The notes beneath the pieces were generated by a model, which searched no databases, was not told the DNA's origin, and saw only the letters and a program-made list of their open reading frames with translations. From Paracoccus wurundjeri (GTDB taxonomy: Bacteria > Pseudomonadota > Alphaproteobacteria > Rhodobacterales > Rhodobacteraceae), in the NCBI RefSeq assembly GCF_030678915.1, contig NZ_JAUUTZ010000035.1, positions 1-40,255 of the forward strand: 40,255 nt of DNA. The letters are read 5' to 3'. Shown here one piece after another: positions 25,019 through 33,350 of the stretch. The position numbers and the translations under genes were made by a program. Each line of letters begins with the position of its first letter. Positions within the stretch are counted from its first letter, which is position 1.

Positions 25019-26278
25019 TCAACCGTCATTAGCTGCCTGCGGTTGCCGTGGCAGGCTCATCGCCTCGGCATAGCCAGAGGGCGTTACGCGCCAGTAAAGC
25101 ACCGTAACGATGATTACGCAGCACAGATGCAGCATCCAGCCGGCGGTGAAATCGCCAGTGAGCTGGTGAAGGACGGCAACGATCCATGGCGGCAGCGCAG
25201 CCAGCAGGAATCCGCCGCCCTGCATCAGGGCAGACAACGCACCAGCTTCGGCCGGGTCGGGCAGATGGTCCAGAGCTACGATCATTGACAGCGCGAAGCA
25301 GCCGCCCAGCCCGGCACCTAGAATGGAGACCCACATCAGCGGTGCAGTCTCCGGTCGCAGGATCAGTGCGATAAAGCCCACGAACTGCATGGCTAAGGTC
25401 AGCCATAGAAATGGTCTCCGATCTTCATGTCTGCTTGCCAGTACCGGCAGGAAAAGTGCTGCCCCCGCTTGTGCTACGGCCATCATTGCAAGCAGGCTGC
25501 CACTTGCTGCCGGGCTCCAGCCGAGATCGCGATAGAAGGGGGAAATCCATGCTACAGCAGTGGAATAACCGCCGTTAACAAGACCGAAACAAGCCATGAG
25601 TAGCCAGGTACGTGGTCGCCGGAGGAAAATGCATGCTCTGTTGCCACCATGGCTGCCCTGTTTTTCCTTAGGCAGGCCGCGCTTGAACAGTAGCAATGCC
25701 AGGGTGGCGGGTATGGCCATCCAGGCAAGCCCGACATGCCAATCGCCTGCTGCGGTCGCAATCAGCGGTGCCAATTGCGCCCCAACCGCACCGCCACCCA
25801 TCAGCATGGCCGAATAAAGCCCCATCATCACGCCGACATGGGCCGGAAAATGCTTTTTGATGACGCCGGGAAACAGGGCTTGGACGACGGCTGCACCAAA
25901 TCCCAGCAACGCGGCCGTGGCTATCATCTGCCAACCACTCGTTACGAACAGGCGCAGCAGCGAAGCCAGCGCCAGAACCGCAAGAGCTGCGATAATGGGG
26001 CCACGCGCCCCCAAACGCATCTGCAATGACGGACCGACAAAGGCCAGAATGCCCATCAAGAGCATGGGCACCAGCGTCAGCAGCGCAATGCCCTGCAACG
26101 CAAGACCGGTTTGTGCGGATATGTCTGCGGCCAGTGGGCCGACGCCGGTGATAAAGGGCCTGAGATTGAGGCCAACGAGCACGATGGCGGCAAGCAACGG
26201 CAGACGACTGGATTTGGGTGCGTGATTTTGTTTCAATTTATTATGCGCTACCCTTTTGAGCCTGTACCCATTGTGCAT
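25019..26278 (-). CDS. MFS transporter, CynX/NimT family
   Basis: About 419 residues from the ATG at 26278; a TTG at 26236 with AAGGG upstream would give a shorter form that begins just after the deaminase stop. Twelve membrane helices are expected. NLRPFITGVGPLAADI near the N-terminus is the hallmark of the CynX/NimT family (cyanate, 2-nitroimidazole and related small compounds). It is the last gene of a three-gene leftward operon, overlapping or abutting the deaminase gene. It may export or import a product of nucleobase or nitrogen metabolism, but the substrate is not evident. Confidence 0.82.
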   Translation of the reverse strand: MHNGYRLKRVAHNKLKQNHAPKSSRLPLLAAIVLVGLNLRPFITGVGPLAADISAQTGLALQGIALLTLVPMLLMGILAFVGPSLQMRLGARGPIIAALAVLALASLLRLFVTSGWQMIATAALLGFGAAVVQALFPGVIKKHFPAHVGVMMGLYSAMLMGGGAVGAQLAPLIATAAGDWHVGLAWMAIPATLALLLFKRGLPKEKQGSHGGNRACIFLRRPRTWLLMACFGLVNGGYSTAVAWISPFYRDLGWSPAASGSLLAMMAVAQAGAALFLPVLASRHEDRRPFLWLTLAMQFVGFIALILRPETAPLMWVSILGAGLGGCFALSMIVALDHLPDPAEAGALSALMQGGGFLLAALPPWIVAVLHQLTGDFTAGWMLHLCCVIIVTVLYWRVTPSGYAEAMSLPRQPQAANDG

Positions 26279-26714
26279 AGAGCGTCTGGCCGGTTTCATT
26301 CGGCAGTGGGACATGGCTGATTGCCATCGATTGCTCAGCAAAAGGACGTTTCAATTCGGCATATATTGCTGCGGTGGACAGGTCGAACGGTTCACCATCC
26401 TCGTTGGAATGAGCATAGGCGATCTTGCCAACTCCCGCGATCCGCATGGCGGCCAGACACATTGGGCAAGGATGGCCGCTGGCATAGACGGTGCTGCCCT
26501 TCAGTGCTGCGGCTCCGTGGGTGCGGGCGGCGCTGCGAATGGCCAGCAACTCGGCATGATCGGTGAGATCGTCGCTGAGATGAATCTCGTTGACACCGGT
26601 GGCGATCACCTTGCCATTATTCACGACCACGGCACCAAAGGGTCGACCGCCAGACTTGATATTGTCGCGTGCAAGCTCGACCGCCTGACGCAGAAAACGC
26701 TGTGCTTCATTCAT
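26241..26714 (-). CDS. Nucleoside/nucleobase deaminase (CDA-fold, TadA/guanine deaminase-like)
   Basis: 157-residue zinc hydrolase. His53-Ala-Glu55 (DHAELLAIR) and Cys83-x2-Cys86 (HPCPMCLAAM) form the catalytic zinc site. The start at 26714 has GGAGG five bases upstream; a longer ORF from 26726 is less likely. Members deaminate guanine, cytosine, tRNA adenosine or pterins. Its place between an ankyrin protein and a transporter suggests metabolism of a small amine-bearing heterocycle, not tRNA editing. This is an inference. Confidence 0.88.
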   Translation of the reverse strand: MNEAQRFLRQAVELARDNIKSGGRPFGAVVVNNGKVIATGVNEIHLSDDLTDHAELLAIRSAARTHGAAALKGSTVYASGHPCPMCLAAMRIAGVGKIAYAHSNEDGEPFDLSTAAIYAELKRPFAEQSMAISHVPLPNETGQTLYAQWVQAQKGSA

Positions 26715-26729
26715 CGCAACCTCCATGGT

Positions 26730-27401
26730 TTATCGGCCACCGGCAGCGACAAGGATTTGTTCGATATCGCGATAACCGGAGCGGCGGGCATGCTGAAGTG
26801 GGGTCACACCCTCGCCATCCGCCAGATTCACGTCGGCACCGGCCTTGACCAGCAATTCGACGATTTGCTGGTGCCGGCTGCCGTCATCGCCGAGAATGAT
26901 CGCCTCCAGCAACGCGGTCCAGTGCAGATTATTGACGTGATTGATGTCCGAACCGGCTTCGATCAGGGTTTTCACCGTCTCGACATGACCACGCTCGGAA
27001 GCCGGAATCAGTGCGGTACCCCCATAGCGGTTGGTGCTTTTCAGATCAGCCCCATGCGCGAGAGTCATTTTGAGGATTTCCAGATGCCCTCTTGCTCCGG
27101 CATAGAGATAGGGGCTGTCATTGATGTCGTCCTTGGCGTTGACGTCGGCGCCGGCATCGATGAGGACACGCGCCGCATCAATCGCATTGGCATGGGTCGC
27201 GACAAGAAGGGCCGTGGCGCCTCTGCTGTCACGTGTGTCGATTTCCGCGCCTTCGGCCAAAAGCCGGCTGACGAGCGCTGCATCGTTTTTCCCGGCGGCG
27301 CTATGCAATTGCATTTTGTTCATGGCGTTTCCTGCGGTAACGAAAGGGGCTGCCATCAGGATCAGGCTGGCGGCTCCTGTAAGGATCGTGCGGCGAAGCA
27401 T
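26730..27401 (-). CDS. Secreted ankyrin-repeat protein
   Basis: 223-residue protein with a signal peptide (MLRRTILTGAASLILMAAPF, cleavage about residue 23-26), followed by about five ankyrin repeats, for example GNDA..LVSRLLAEGAEIDTRD and HVETVKTLIEAGSDINHVNN. It should be a periplasmic scaffold. Periplasmic ankyrin proteins such as AnkB of Pseudomonas are linked to oxidative-stress protection. It is the first gene of the leftward operon, divergent from the LysR gene, with 15 bases to the deaminase gene. Confidence 0.85.
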   Translation of the reverse strand: MLRRTILTGAASLILMAAPFVTAGNAMNKMQLHSAAGKNDAALVSRLLAEGAEIDTRDSRGATALLVATHANAIDAARVLIDAGADVNAKDDINDSPYLYAGARGHLEILKMTLAHGADLKSTNRYGGTALIPASERGHVETVKTLIEAGSDINHVNNLHWTALLEAIILGDDGSRHQQIVELLVKAGADVNLADGEGVTPLQHARRSGYRDIEQILVAAGGR

Positions 27402-27507
27402 GTAGGACTCCCGATCGGATGAGATGATGGCCTGATTGTGGCATGCATGCGGTTCAGGCCCACTGCGTCTAGATAGGCAGGAAAATGGACATTTAAAAAT
27501 TAAATAT

Positions 27508-27524
27508 TAATATGGGTCATATTA
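27508..27524. promoter_or_regulatory. Palindrome in the ankyrin/LysR divergent promoter region
   Basis: TAATAT (27508-27513) and ATATTA (27519-27524) form a 6-5-6 inverted repeat in a very AT-rich intergenic stretch. It fits the T-N11-A pattern of LysR-type operators and lies 36 bases before the LysR start codon. It may control both directions. Confidence 0.5.
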
Positions 27525-27560
27525 TGTTTGTGAATGACCATCAGATTACGAGTGAAGAAC

Positions 27561-28460
27561 ATGCTGGACCCACGGTTGCTGCGCGCCTTTACCGCGATCA
27601 TCGATACCGGAAGCTTCACCCTTGCTGCCGAGCGATTGCACCTGACCCAATCTACCATCAGCCAGCAGATCGGCCGGCTTGAGGACGCTGTGGGCTCCGT
27701 TCTTATCGAACGTTCGGCGCGGCCTCTCGGGCCGACGACCACCGGCGAGCGGTTGTTGGGTTATGCCCGCAGATTGCTCGCCCTTCAGCAGGAAGCGGAA
27801 GCCGCCCTTGGCGATCCGGCCGGTACCACCTCAATCCGCATCGGCATGGCCGAAGATATTGTCGATGCGGCGATGGCCAGGACATTCAGCAATTTCGCCC
27901 GCCGTCACCGCGAGATCCGGCTTGATGTTACCGCCGGGCTTAGCCGCGAACTCATGAAGCGCTATCGCGATGGTGAGTTCGACATCGTCATCGTCAAGGA
28001 AAACGAACCGGACCCGGATTGCCGGGCGACCTTTGCCGAGCCGCTCGCCTGGTTCGAGAGTGCGGATACACCGGTGGATATCCATATGGCGGGGTCGCGC
28101 GCCGACCCGATCCCACTTGTCGCTTTTCCTCTGGGCGGGCTTTATCGTGAGGCCATGTTCGCACGTGTCGAATGTGAAGACCGCCGCTGGTATGTTGCCT
28201 GCGCAGCCAGCAGCCTGCACAATGTACTGGTTGCCGTGGAAGCCGGGCTTGGGATTTCCCTGCTGCCGGTCAGGGCCACGGGGGATTATCGCGTGCGACC
28301 CTATGCTCCCTTCGGCGTCGAAACGGCCATGGCTGTCACACTTTACTCATGGGAGAGCGCGGGGGTGGTGTCTGAACTGGTGGACTCCATGCAGGCCGTT
28401 CTTGCCGCCAGAGCCGCGCAATTTCCGCCCCACACGGAAATGGTGGAAGCGCGTTCATGA
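27561..28460 (+). CDS. LysR-family transcriptional regulator
   Basis: 299 residues from the ATG at 27561 (GAGTGAAG upstream); an ATG at 27534 lacks a ribosome site. The N-terminal HTH is LLRAFTAIIDTGSFTLAAERL and the following HLTQSTISQQIGRLED; the rest is a two-lobe substrate-binding domain. It lies divergent from the ankyrin operon and overlaps the histidine kinase start by 4 bases (ATGA), so it is made together with the two-component pair. That combination is unusual. Confidence 0.9.
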   Translation: MLDPRLLRAFTAIIDTGSFTLAAERLHLTQSTISQQIGRLEDAVGSVLIERSARPLGPTTTGERLLGYARRLLALQQEAEAALGDPAGTTSIRIGMAEDIVDAAMARTFSNFARRHREIRLDVTAGLSRELMKRYRDGEFDIVIVKENEPDPDCRATFAEPLAWFESADTPVDIHMAGSRADPIPLVAFPLGGLYREAMFARVECEDRRWYVACAASSLHNVLVAVEAGLGISLLPVRATGDYRVRPYAPFGVETAMAVTLYSWESAGVVSELVDSMQAVLAARAAQFPPHTEMVEARS

Positions 28461-29992
28461 CCGGCGGCAAACCGATCCTGGAAAACCCTCCGCGGCTAAT
28501 CGCTGCTGGTGTGCTGTTGCTCTTGTGCGCGGCCGGTATTCTAGCGATGGCCGAGCGCGCCTCACTGGTCGCCGAACTGGAACAGGAAAGCATTGTTCTG
28601 CATCGTCTGGCGTCGCAGCGGGCCGATCAGCATGATGCCCATATGACAGCCCTGTCGGCGATCGCGGTGGCGGCAGATGGCGCGCGCGATGATCTCTTTC
28701 TTGATGTCGCCGCGACCATCTCGCGCTTTTATCCGCGTATCGATGAAGTACAGCTTGTTTCCCTCTTTGATCCAGCGAAGAGCATCGGCACGGAAAGGCT
28801 AGAGCCGGAACTGGCGGAAACGATCCGTGCCGCGGTAAAGGAATCCGATGGCAGCATCGCCCTGTTGCCGCATCCCGGCAAGCGGCGTCATTATATCTTG
28901 GTCAAGCGCAGCCCCAATTCGGAAGTCGCGCGCTATGGGTTGATGCTGGGGATCGATGCCCAAAGGCTGCTGGACGATGCGGGGCAGTTCTGGCAACGGC
29001 CCGGCGCCGCGCCGGATCTTTCCCTGCCCGGCGGAGAAAAGCTGATCGCCCATGACGGCGGGCCGCAGACAATCCGCTTTTCAAAGCCGCTTGGCAGCGC
29101 CTCGCAACCACTCCTTCTCCAGACGGGAATGGAGATCGGATTGGTGGACCTGTTCCCACCCGCCAAGACGGCGCTGGTGCTGCTGGCGGCAGCACTTGCC
29201 TATATCGCAGCACTCATCATGCTGCGTCAGCGGCTGCGAACCCGTCGGGCATTGGAGCAGGCGCGGCTCAGTGCGCTGGATTCGCGCCTTGCCCACGCGT
29301 CACGCGTCAATGCGCTGGGTGAGATGGCAAGCGGTCTAGCCCATGAATTGACGCAGCCGCTGACCGCCATTCTCGCGCAGGCGCAGGCCGGGCGACGATT
29401 GCTATCACGCCACGATATGGCTGCCCTTGCGCCGACTCTCGAAGATACGGTGACACAGGCGCGCCGGGCATCCGCCATGCTGGAGCGGTTCCGCAACTGG
29501 TCGCGGCCGCGACATGGGTCGGTATCGGCTTTCGATTTACGCGAGGCCGTTGCCAATGTGCGTGCCCTGCTGGAGCCGCAGGCAGTGCGGCAGGGCGTTC
29601 AGCTTGCTTTTGACGTGCCGGAAATGCCGGTGCCGGTCGCCGCCGATTCCGTCGAGATGGAACAGGTCATTTTCAATCTCTGCCGCAACGCCATCGAGGC
29701 GGCAGACAGTACAGACCGCACGGGCCGGGTTTCCGTTCGCCTGCGGCAGGACGCGGCCCGTACGATACTTGAGGTCGCCGATAACGGTCCCGGTGTACCG
29801 GAGGAATTGCGTCCGCGCCTGTTCACACCCTTCACCACCACCCGTCCCGATGGTACCGGGCTTGGGCTTGCGCTCAGCCAGCGGCTGGTGGAACGCGCCG
29901 GTGGAGAAATCGCGCTGGCCGATAGCTATGAGGGGGCGACCTTCCGGGTCGTGTTGCCGCACAGGTCGCAACCGATGGAGGTATACCGTTGA
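28457..29992 (+). CDS. Membrane-bound sensor histidine kinase
   Basis: 511 residues. TM1 is about 13-31 and TM2 about 238-256, enclosing a periplasmic sensor domain of roughly 200 residues. HisKA has the phosphorylated His296 in MASGLAHELTQPL. The ATPase domain shows NLCRNAIEAAD (N box), VADNGPGVP (G1), FTPFTTTRPDGTGLGLAL (F/G2). This DctB/FixL-like design senses a periplasmic or membrane signal and phosphorylates the response regulator encoded next. Its stop overlaps that gene's TTG start. Confidence 0.92.
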   Translation: MTGGKPILENPPRLIAAGVLLLLCAAGILAMAERASLVAELEQESIVLHRLASQRADQHDAHMTALSAIAVAADGARDDLFLDVAATISRFYPRIDEVQLVSLFDPAKSIGTERLEPELAETIRAAVKESDGSIALLPHPGKRRHYILVKRSPNSEVARYGLMLGIDAQRLLDDAGQFWQRPGAAPDLSLPGGEKLIAHDGGPQTIRFSKPLGSASQPLLLQTGMEIGLVDLFPPAKTALVLLAAALAYIAALIMLRQRLRTRRALEQARLSALDSRLAHASRVNALGEMASGLAHELTQPLTAILAQAQAGRRLLSRHDMAALAPTLEDTVTQARRASAMLERFRNWSRPRHGSVSAFDLREAVANVRALLEPQAVRQGVQLAFDVPEMPVPVAADSVEMEQVIFNLCRNAIEAADSTDRTGRVSVRLRQDAARTILEVADNGPGVPEELRPRLFTPFTTTRPDGTGLGLALSQRLVERAGGEIALADSYEGATFRVVLPHRSQPMEVYR

Positions 29993-30597
29993 TCCATCCT
30001 GTTTATCTCGTGGATGATGACGAAGCTGTGCGCAAGGCGCTTGCCCTGCTTTTGTCGACTGTCGGCATTACGGCGACGGGCTTTGCCGATCCGCAGAGCT
30101 TTCTGGCCCAGGTACCAAAACTTCCTCCCGGCTGTCTGATCCTCGATATCCGCATGCCGGCCATCTCCGGCCTTAAATTACAGGAGCGGCTGACAGAACA
30201 GGGCATCGACTGGCCTACCATTGTCATTTCCGGTCATGGCGATATCCAGGCCTGCCGACTTGCCTTTCGCAATGGGGCGGTCGATTTCCTGTCCAAGCCG
30301 GTCGATGAACAGGATCTGATCGACGCCATCCAACGGGCACAGGACGTGCTGGGGCGCGCGCTTGACCGCAGTGCTGAAAAGGCGGAAACGCTGGCACTGC
30401 TCGCAGCGCTTACGCCACGTGAACACGAGGTGCTGGACCGTATCGCCGGAGGTTTCACCACCCGTCAGATTGCGAAAGGGCTGGGCTTGTCGCCACGCAC
30501 CGTGGAAAGCCACCGCGCCGCAATCGGTGCAAAACTTGGCACCACCTCGCAGGCCGAGATGACGCGCATCTGGCTTGAGGGACGCGAAACTCCGTAG
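29989..30597 (+). CDS. FixJ/LuxR-type response regulator
   Basis: 202 residues. The receiver domain has acidic residues Asp9-Asp11, phospho-acceptor Asp53 (LILDIRMP) and Lys103 (FLSKPVDE). The C-terminal LuxR-type HTH is LTPREHEVLDRIAGGFTTRQ and onward. The start is TTG, supported by GGAGG 8 bases upstream and by a TTGA overlap with the kinase stop; no ATG fits the receiver N-terminus. It likely controls the HbpS-like gene downstream through the TACGGATA repeats. Confidence 0.92.
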   Translation: MIHPVYLVDDDEAVRKALALLLSTVGITATGFADPQSFLAQVPKLPPGCLILDIRMPAISGLKLQERLTEQGIDWPTIVISGHGDIQACRLAFRNGAVDFLSKPVDEQDLIDAIQRAQDVLGRALDRSAEKAETLALLAALTPREHEVLDRIAGGFTTRQIAKGLGLSPRTVESHRAAIGAKLGTTSQAEMTRIWLEGRETP

Positions 30598-30630
30598 AAT
30601 TACGGATATGGACCGCAAGGCCTACGGATA
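30591..30630 (+). promoter_or_regulatory. TACGGATA repeats, candidate response-regulator binding site
   Basis: TCCGTA (30591-30596) and TACGGA (30601-30606) form an inverted repeat around GAAT. TACGGATA then occurs again as a direct repeat at 30601-30608 and 30623-30630, 22 bases apart, or two helical turns. The sites overlap the response-regulator stop codon and lie 53-92 bases before the HbpS-like start. Confidence 0.5.
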
Positions 30631-30682
30631 GCAGCGGAATGAGGGGGCGGTTACATGAGGGCCGTCAATAGAAAAGGAACCC

Positions 30683-31180
30683 ATGATGATCCGCACTCTC
30701 GCTCTCGCTTTCGCTTCCGTGCTTCTGGCCCCGTTCGCCGCTTCCGCGCAGGACCTGCCGGCGGCTCCTTATCTTCCGCTTGAACTGGCCACGCAGGCCG
30801 CCGACGCCGCGCTGAAGGCTTGTGTTGCCGAAGGCCATAATGTCAGCGTTGCCATCGTGGCGCGTGACGGAGCGACCAAAGTGCTGTTAAAGGCTGATAA
30901 TTCTGGCCCGCACACCGCCTCCAGCGCTACCGGCAAGGCTTTCACCTCCGCAGCCATGGGTCGTGACACGGCTGGCCTGGCAGAGTTTATTGCCTCCAAG
31001 CCCGCCAATGACGGTCTGCGCGACATGGACCACCGCATGGTCATTCAGGGCGGTGGGTTGCCGATCAAGTTCGAGAATGCGCTGGTTGGCGGCATCGGCG
31101 TGGGCGGCGCGCCCTCTGGCGATATCGACGCCAGTTGCGCAGTCGCGGGCCTGAAGGCTATCGGGGCTGCCACTGAATAA
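30683..31180 (+). CDS. Secreted GlcG/HbpS-family heme-binding-like protein
   Basis: 165 residues. A signal peptide ends at about residue 22 (AASA, then QDLP). The mature part is a GlcG/HbpS (PF03928-type) domain with NVSVAIVARDGATKVLLKAD, TGKAFTSAAMGRDTA and the glycine-rich GGLPIKFENALVGGIGVGGAPSG. Family members bind heme or cobalamin-like cofactors, or act as accessory sensors. AAAGGA precedes the start. Placement after the histidine kinase and response regulator resembles the HbpS-SenS-SenR system, with this protein as a periplasmic ligand or sensor partner of the kinase. A terminator follows at 31197-31224. Confidence 0.86.
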   Translation: MMIRTLALAFASVLLAPFAASAQDLPAAPYLPLELATQAADAALKACVAEGHNVSVAIVARDGATKVLLKADNSGPHTASSATGKAFTSAAMGRDTAGLAEFIASKPANDGLRDMDHRMVIQGGGLPIKFENALVGGIGVGGAPSGDIDASCAVAGLKAIGAATE

Positions 31181-31196
31181 GTTTCTGAAAACAGCG

Positions 31197-31230
31197 AAAC
31201 GGCCCGCTTCTGTGCGGGCCGTTTCCGTTC
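31197..31230 (+). terminator. Rho-independent-type terminator
   Basis: AAACGGCCCGC (31197-31207) pairs perfectly with GCGGGCCGTTT (31214-31224) around a 6-base loop, followed by CCGTTC. It closes the LysR-kinase-regulator-HbpS operon and, because it is symmetric with flanking A and T runs, may also serve the convergent LysR gene. Confidence 0.85.
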
Positions 31231-31373
31231 CAGGACAACGCCTGATACGTCCCGTCGAGACCATGTCTGCGAGACTTCCCGCCGTCAGGAAACGCGGCTG
31301 CGCAAGAGCACGTTGGGGTGGGTCGATCATTTTTCATCGTATTCCCATATATATCGAAACGATCTCGGATTGC

Positions 31374-32300
31374 TTATTCGCTATCTATTCCAGCTGTGTC
31401 GTTAGCGAGGAATCCTTGAAGCCGCGGTACGACAAAATCGAGGAAGGCACGCACGCGTTGCGGCATTCCGGAACCCCCGAGAAAGACCGCATGAATCTCC
31501 TCCTCATCGGGTTCGATCACATTGGCGAGTACTTCCACCAGCCGGCCGGCAGCAAGATCGGCACGCACGTGATAGTCGCCCATGCGGGCAAGCCCGACAC
31601 CCGCAAGCGCCATGCGCCGCACCGTCTCGCCGTTGTTGGCAACGAGAGAACCGTTCACCGCGCGGTCGACAATTCGACCGCTTTCCCTGAGCGGCCAGAC
31701 GGGGGCTGCGCGACGGAAATTGAAGCCCAGGCAATTGTGGCGCGAAAGATCCTCGATCCTGCGCGGCGTACCGCGACGGCCAAGATAGGAAGGCGAAGCG
31801 ACAATCTTGCGCTGCGCCACACCGAGCCGCCGCGCCATCATGCCGGAATCGGGCAGTGTTCCGACCCGGAACGCAATGTCGGTGCGGTCGAGGTAAAGAT
31901 CGACAACCTCATCCGACAACGACAGATCGATGACGATATTAGGATAGGCGCGCCAGAATTCGGGCAAAAGCGGCTCCAGCCCCAGAACCCCGAAAGCAAC
32001 CGAGGCATTGACCCGCACCGTGCCACCCGTGGCCGCAGCACCATGGGAGAGTTCCTGCTCGATCAGTTCGAGTTCCTTCAGAACCGCCTGACTACGCTCA
32101 TAATAGATCTGTCCTTCCGCAGTCAGGGAGAGCCGGCGGGTGGAACGTTCGATGAGGCGCACGCCCAACCGCGCTTCCACGCGCGAGATCAGCTTGCTCA
32201 CTGTCGATGGCGTCATCCGCATGAGGCGTGCCGCTTCGGAAAAGCTGCCTGTTTCCACCACGCGCAGGAATATCTGCATTTCTCCGGTTCGGTTATCCAT
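31374..32300 (-). CDS. LysR-family transcriptional regulator
   Basis: 308 residues. The N-terminal winged HTH is FLRVVETGSFSEAARLMRMT followed by PSTVSKLISRVEARLGVRLI. The C-terminal co-inducer domain has NASVAFGVLGLEPLLPEFW and FRVGTLPDSGMMARRLG. It is of the AaeR/DsdC-like short-ligand branch common in rhizobia and Paracoccus. It lies divergent from the aldo/keto reductase and short-chain dehydrogenase genes, with a 146-bp gap that should hold the operator, and probably regulates them. Confidence 0.9.
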   Translation of the reverse strand: MDNRTGEMQIFLRVVETGSFSEAARLMRMTPSTVSKLISRVEARLGVRLIERSTRRLSLTAEGQIYYERSQAVLKELELIEQELSHGAAATGGTVRVNASVAFGVLGLEPLLPEFWRAYPNIVIDLSLSDEVVDLYLDRTDIAFRVGTLPDSGMMARRLGVAQRKIVASPSYLGRRGTPRRIEDLSRHNCLGFNFRRAAPVWPLRESGRIVDRAVNGSLVANNGETVRRMALAGVGLARMGDYHVRADLAAGRLVEVLANVIEPDEEEIHAVFLGGSGMPQRVRAFLDFVVPRLQGFLANDTAGIDSE

Positions 32301-32446
32301 TCCAACCTTACCTATGATTTCGTTTCACAGATGATGTGGATCATGGGCCGATTATCAAGCTCCGTGAAGCGCTTTATTTATTCGCGCATAGCACTTGGCC
32401 CCAGCACAGCGCTGGCCGCCGGATCACTTCAGAAGGAGTTTTATCG

Positions 32447-33271
32447 ATGCAAACCGTAACCGCGCATGGCACGACCATCCCCGCCCTCGGCTTCGGCGTA
32501 TTCCGCATGGCCGACGCGGAAGTGGAACGCGTGATCCCCGCTGCTCTCGAAGCCGGATTCCGCCATTTCGACACCGCGCAAATCTATGAGAACGAAGCCG
32601 CGCTCGGCCGCGCGCTTCAGGCTGCCGGTGCGCGCCGCGACGAGTTGTTCCTCACCACCAAAGTTTGGGTGGATAATTACAGCGATGACAGGTTCGCCCC
32701 CTCGGTGGATGAAAGCCTCGACAGGCTGAGGGTCGATCAGGTCGATTTGCTTCTCCTGCACTGGCCCGCCGACAAGGTACCGGTCGCGGAACAAATCGAG
32801 ATGCTGAATGCAGTCAGGGCTTCCGGAAAGACCCGTTTCATCGGTGTCTCCAACCAGAATATCGCCCAGATGCAGGAATCGATCGAGCATTCCGGCGTGC
32901 CTATTGTCACCAACCAAATCGAACTGCACCCTTATCTTCCCCAGCACAGGCTGAGTGCCGCGGCAAAGGAGAATGGCGTAGCCGTCACTGCCTATTACAG
33001 CATGGCAGATGGCGCCGTTCCGCAGGATAAGATGTTGCAGCAGATCGGGGCAAAATATGGCAAGAGCGCTGCGCAGGTGGGCCTGCGCTGGCTGGTGCAG
33101 CAAGGTTATATTGCTCTCTCCAAGACGGCGAATCCGGCGCGTGTTGCCGAGAATATCGCGATTTTCGATTTCACGCTTGATGACGGTGACATGATTGCCA
33201 TTGCCAATCTCGCACAGCCAGACGGACGGCTCGTCAATCCGCCCAGCCTTGCCCCGGCCTGGGACGTTTAA
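32447..33271 (+). CDS. Aldo/keto reductase (AKR5-like)
   Basis: 274 residues from the ATG at 32447, with AGAAGGAG 8 bases upstream. The catalytic tetrad is Asp42, Tyr47 (FDTAQIYENE), Lys72 (LTTKVW) and His105 (LLLHWP). NADPH-binding features VSNQNI and the C-terminal SKTANPARVAENI are present. It reduces aldehydes or ketones, probably similar to 2,5-diketo-gluconate reductases. It is followed after 79 bases by a short-chain dehydrogenase gene, and the divergent LysR gene likely regulates it. Confidence 0.92.
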   Translation: MQTVTAHGTTIPALGFGVFRMADAEVERVIPAALEAGFRHFDTAQIYENEAALGRALQAAGARRDELFLTTKVWVDNYSDDRFAPSVDESLDRLRVDQVDLLLLHWPADKVPVAEQIEMLNAVRASGKTRFIGVSNQNIAQMQESIEHSGVPIVTNQIELHPYLPQHRLSAAAKENGVAVTAYYSMADGAVPQDKMLQQIGAKYGKSAAQVGLRWLVQQGYIALSKTANPARVAENIAIFDFTLDDGDMIAIANLAQPDGRLVNPPSLAPAWDV

Positions 33272-33350
33272 GAAGCAAGGCACGACTGAGAATAAGGAAC
33301 CACGTGGCCCAGCCGGAGACGGCGCGCCCGCATTTCAAGGAGGCAATCAC

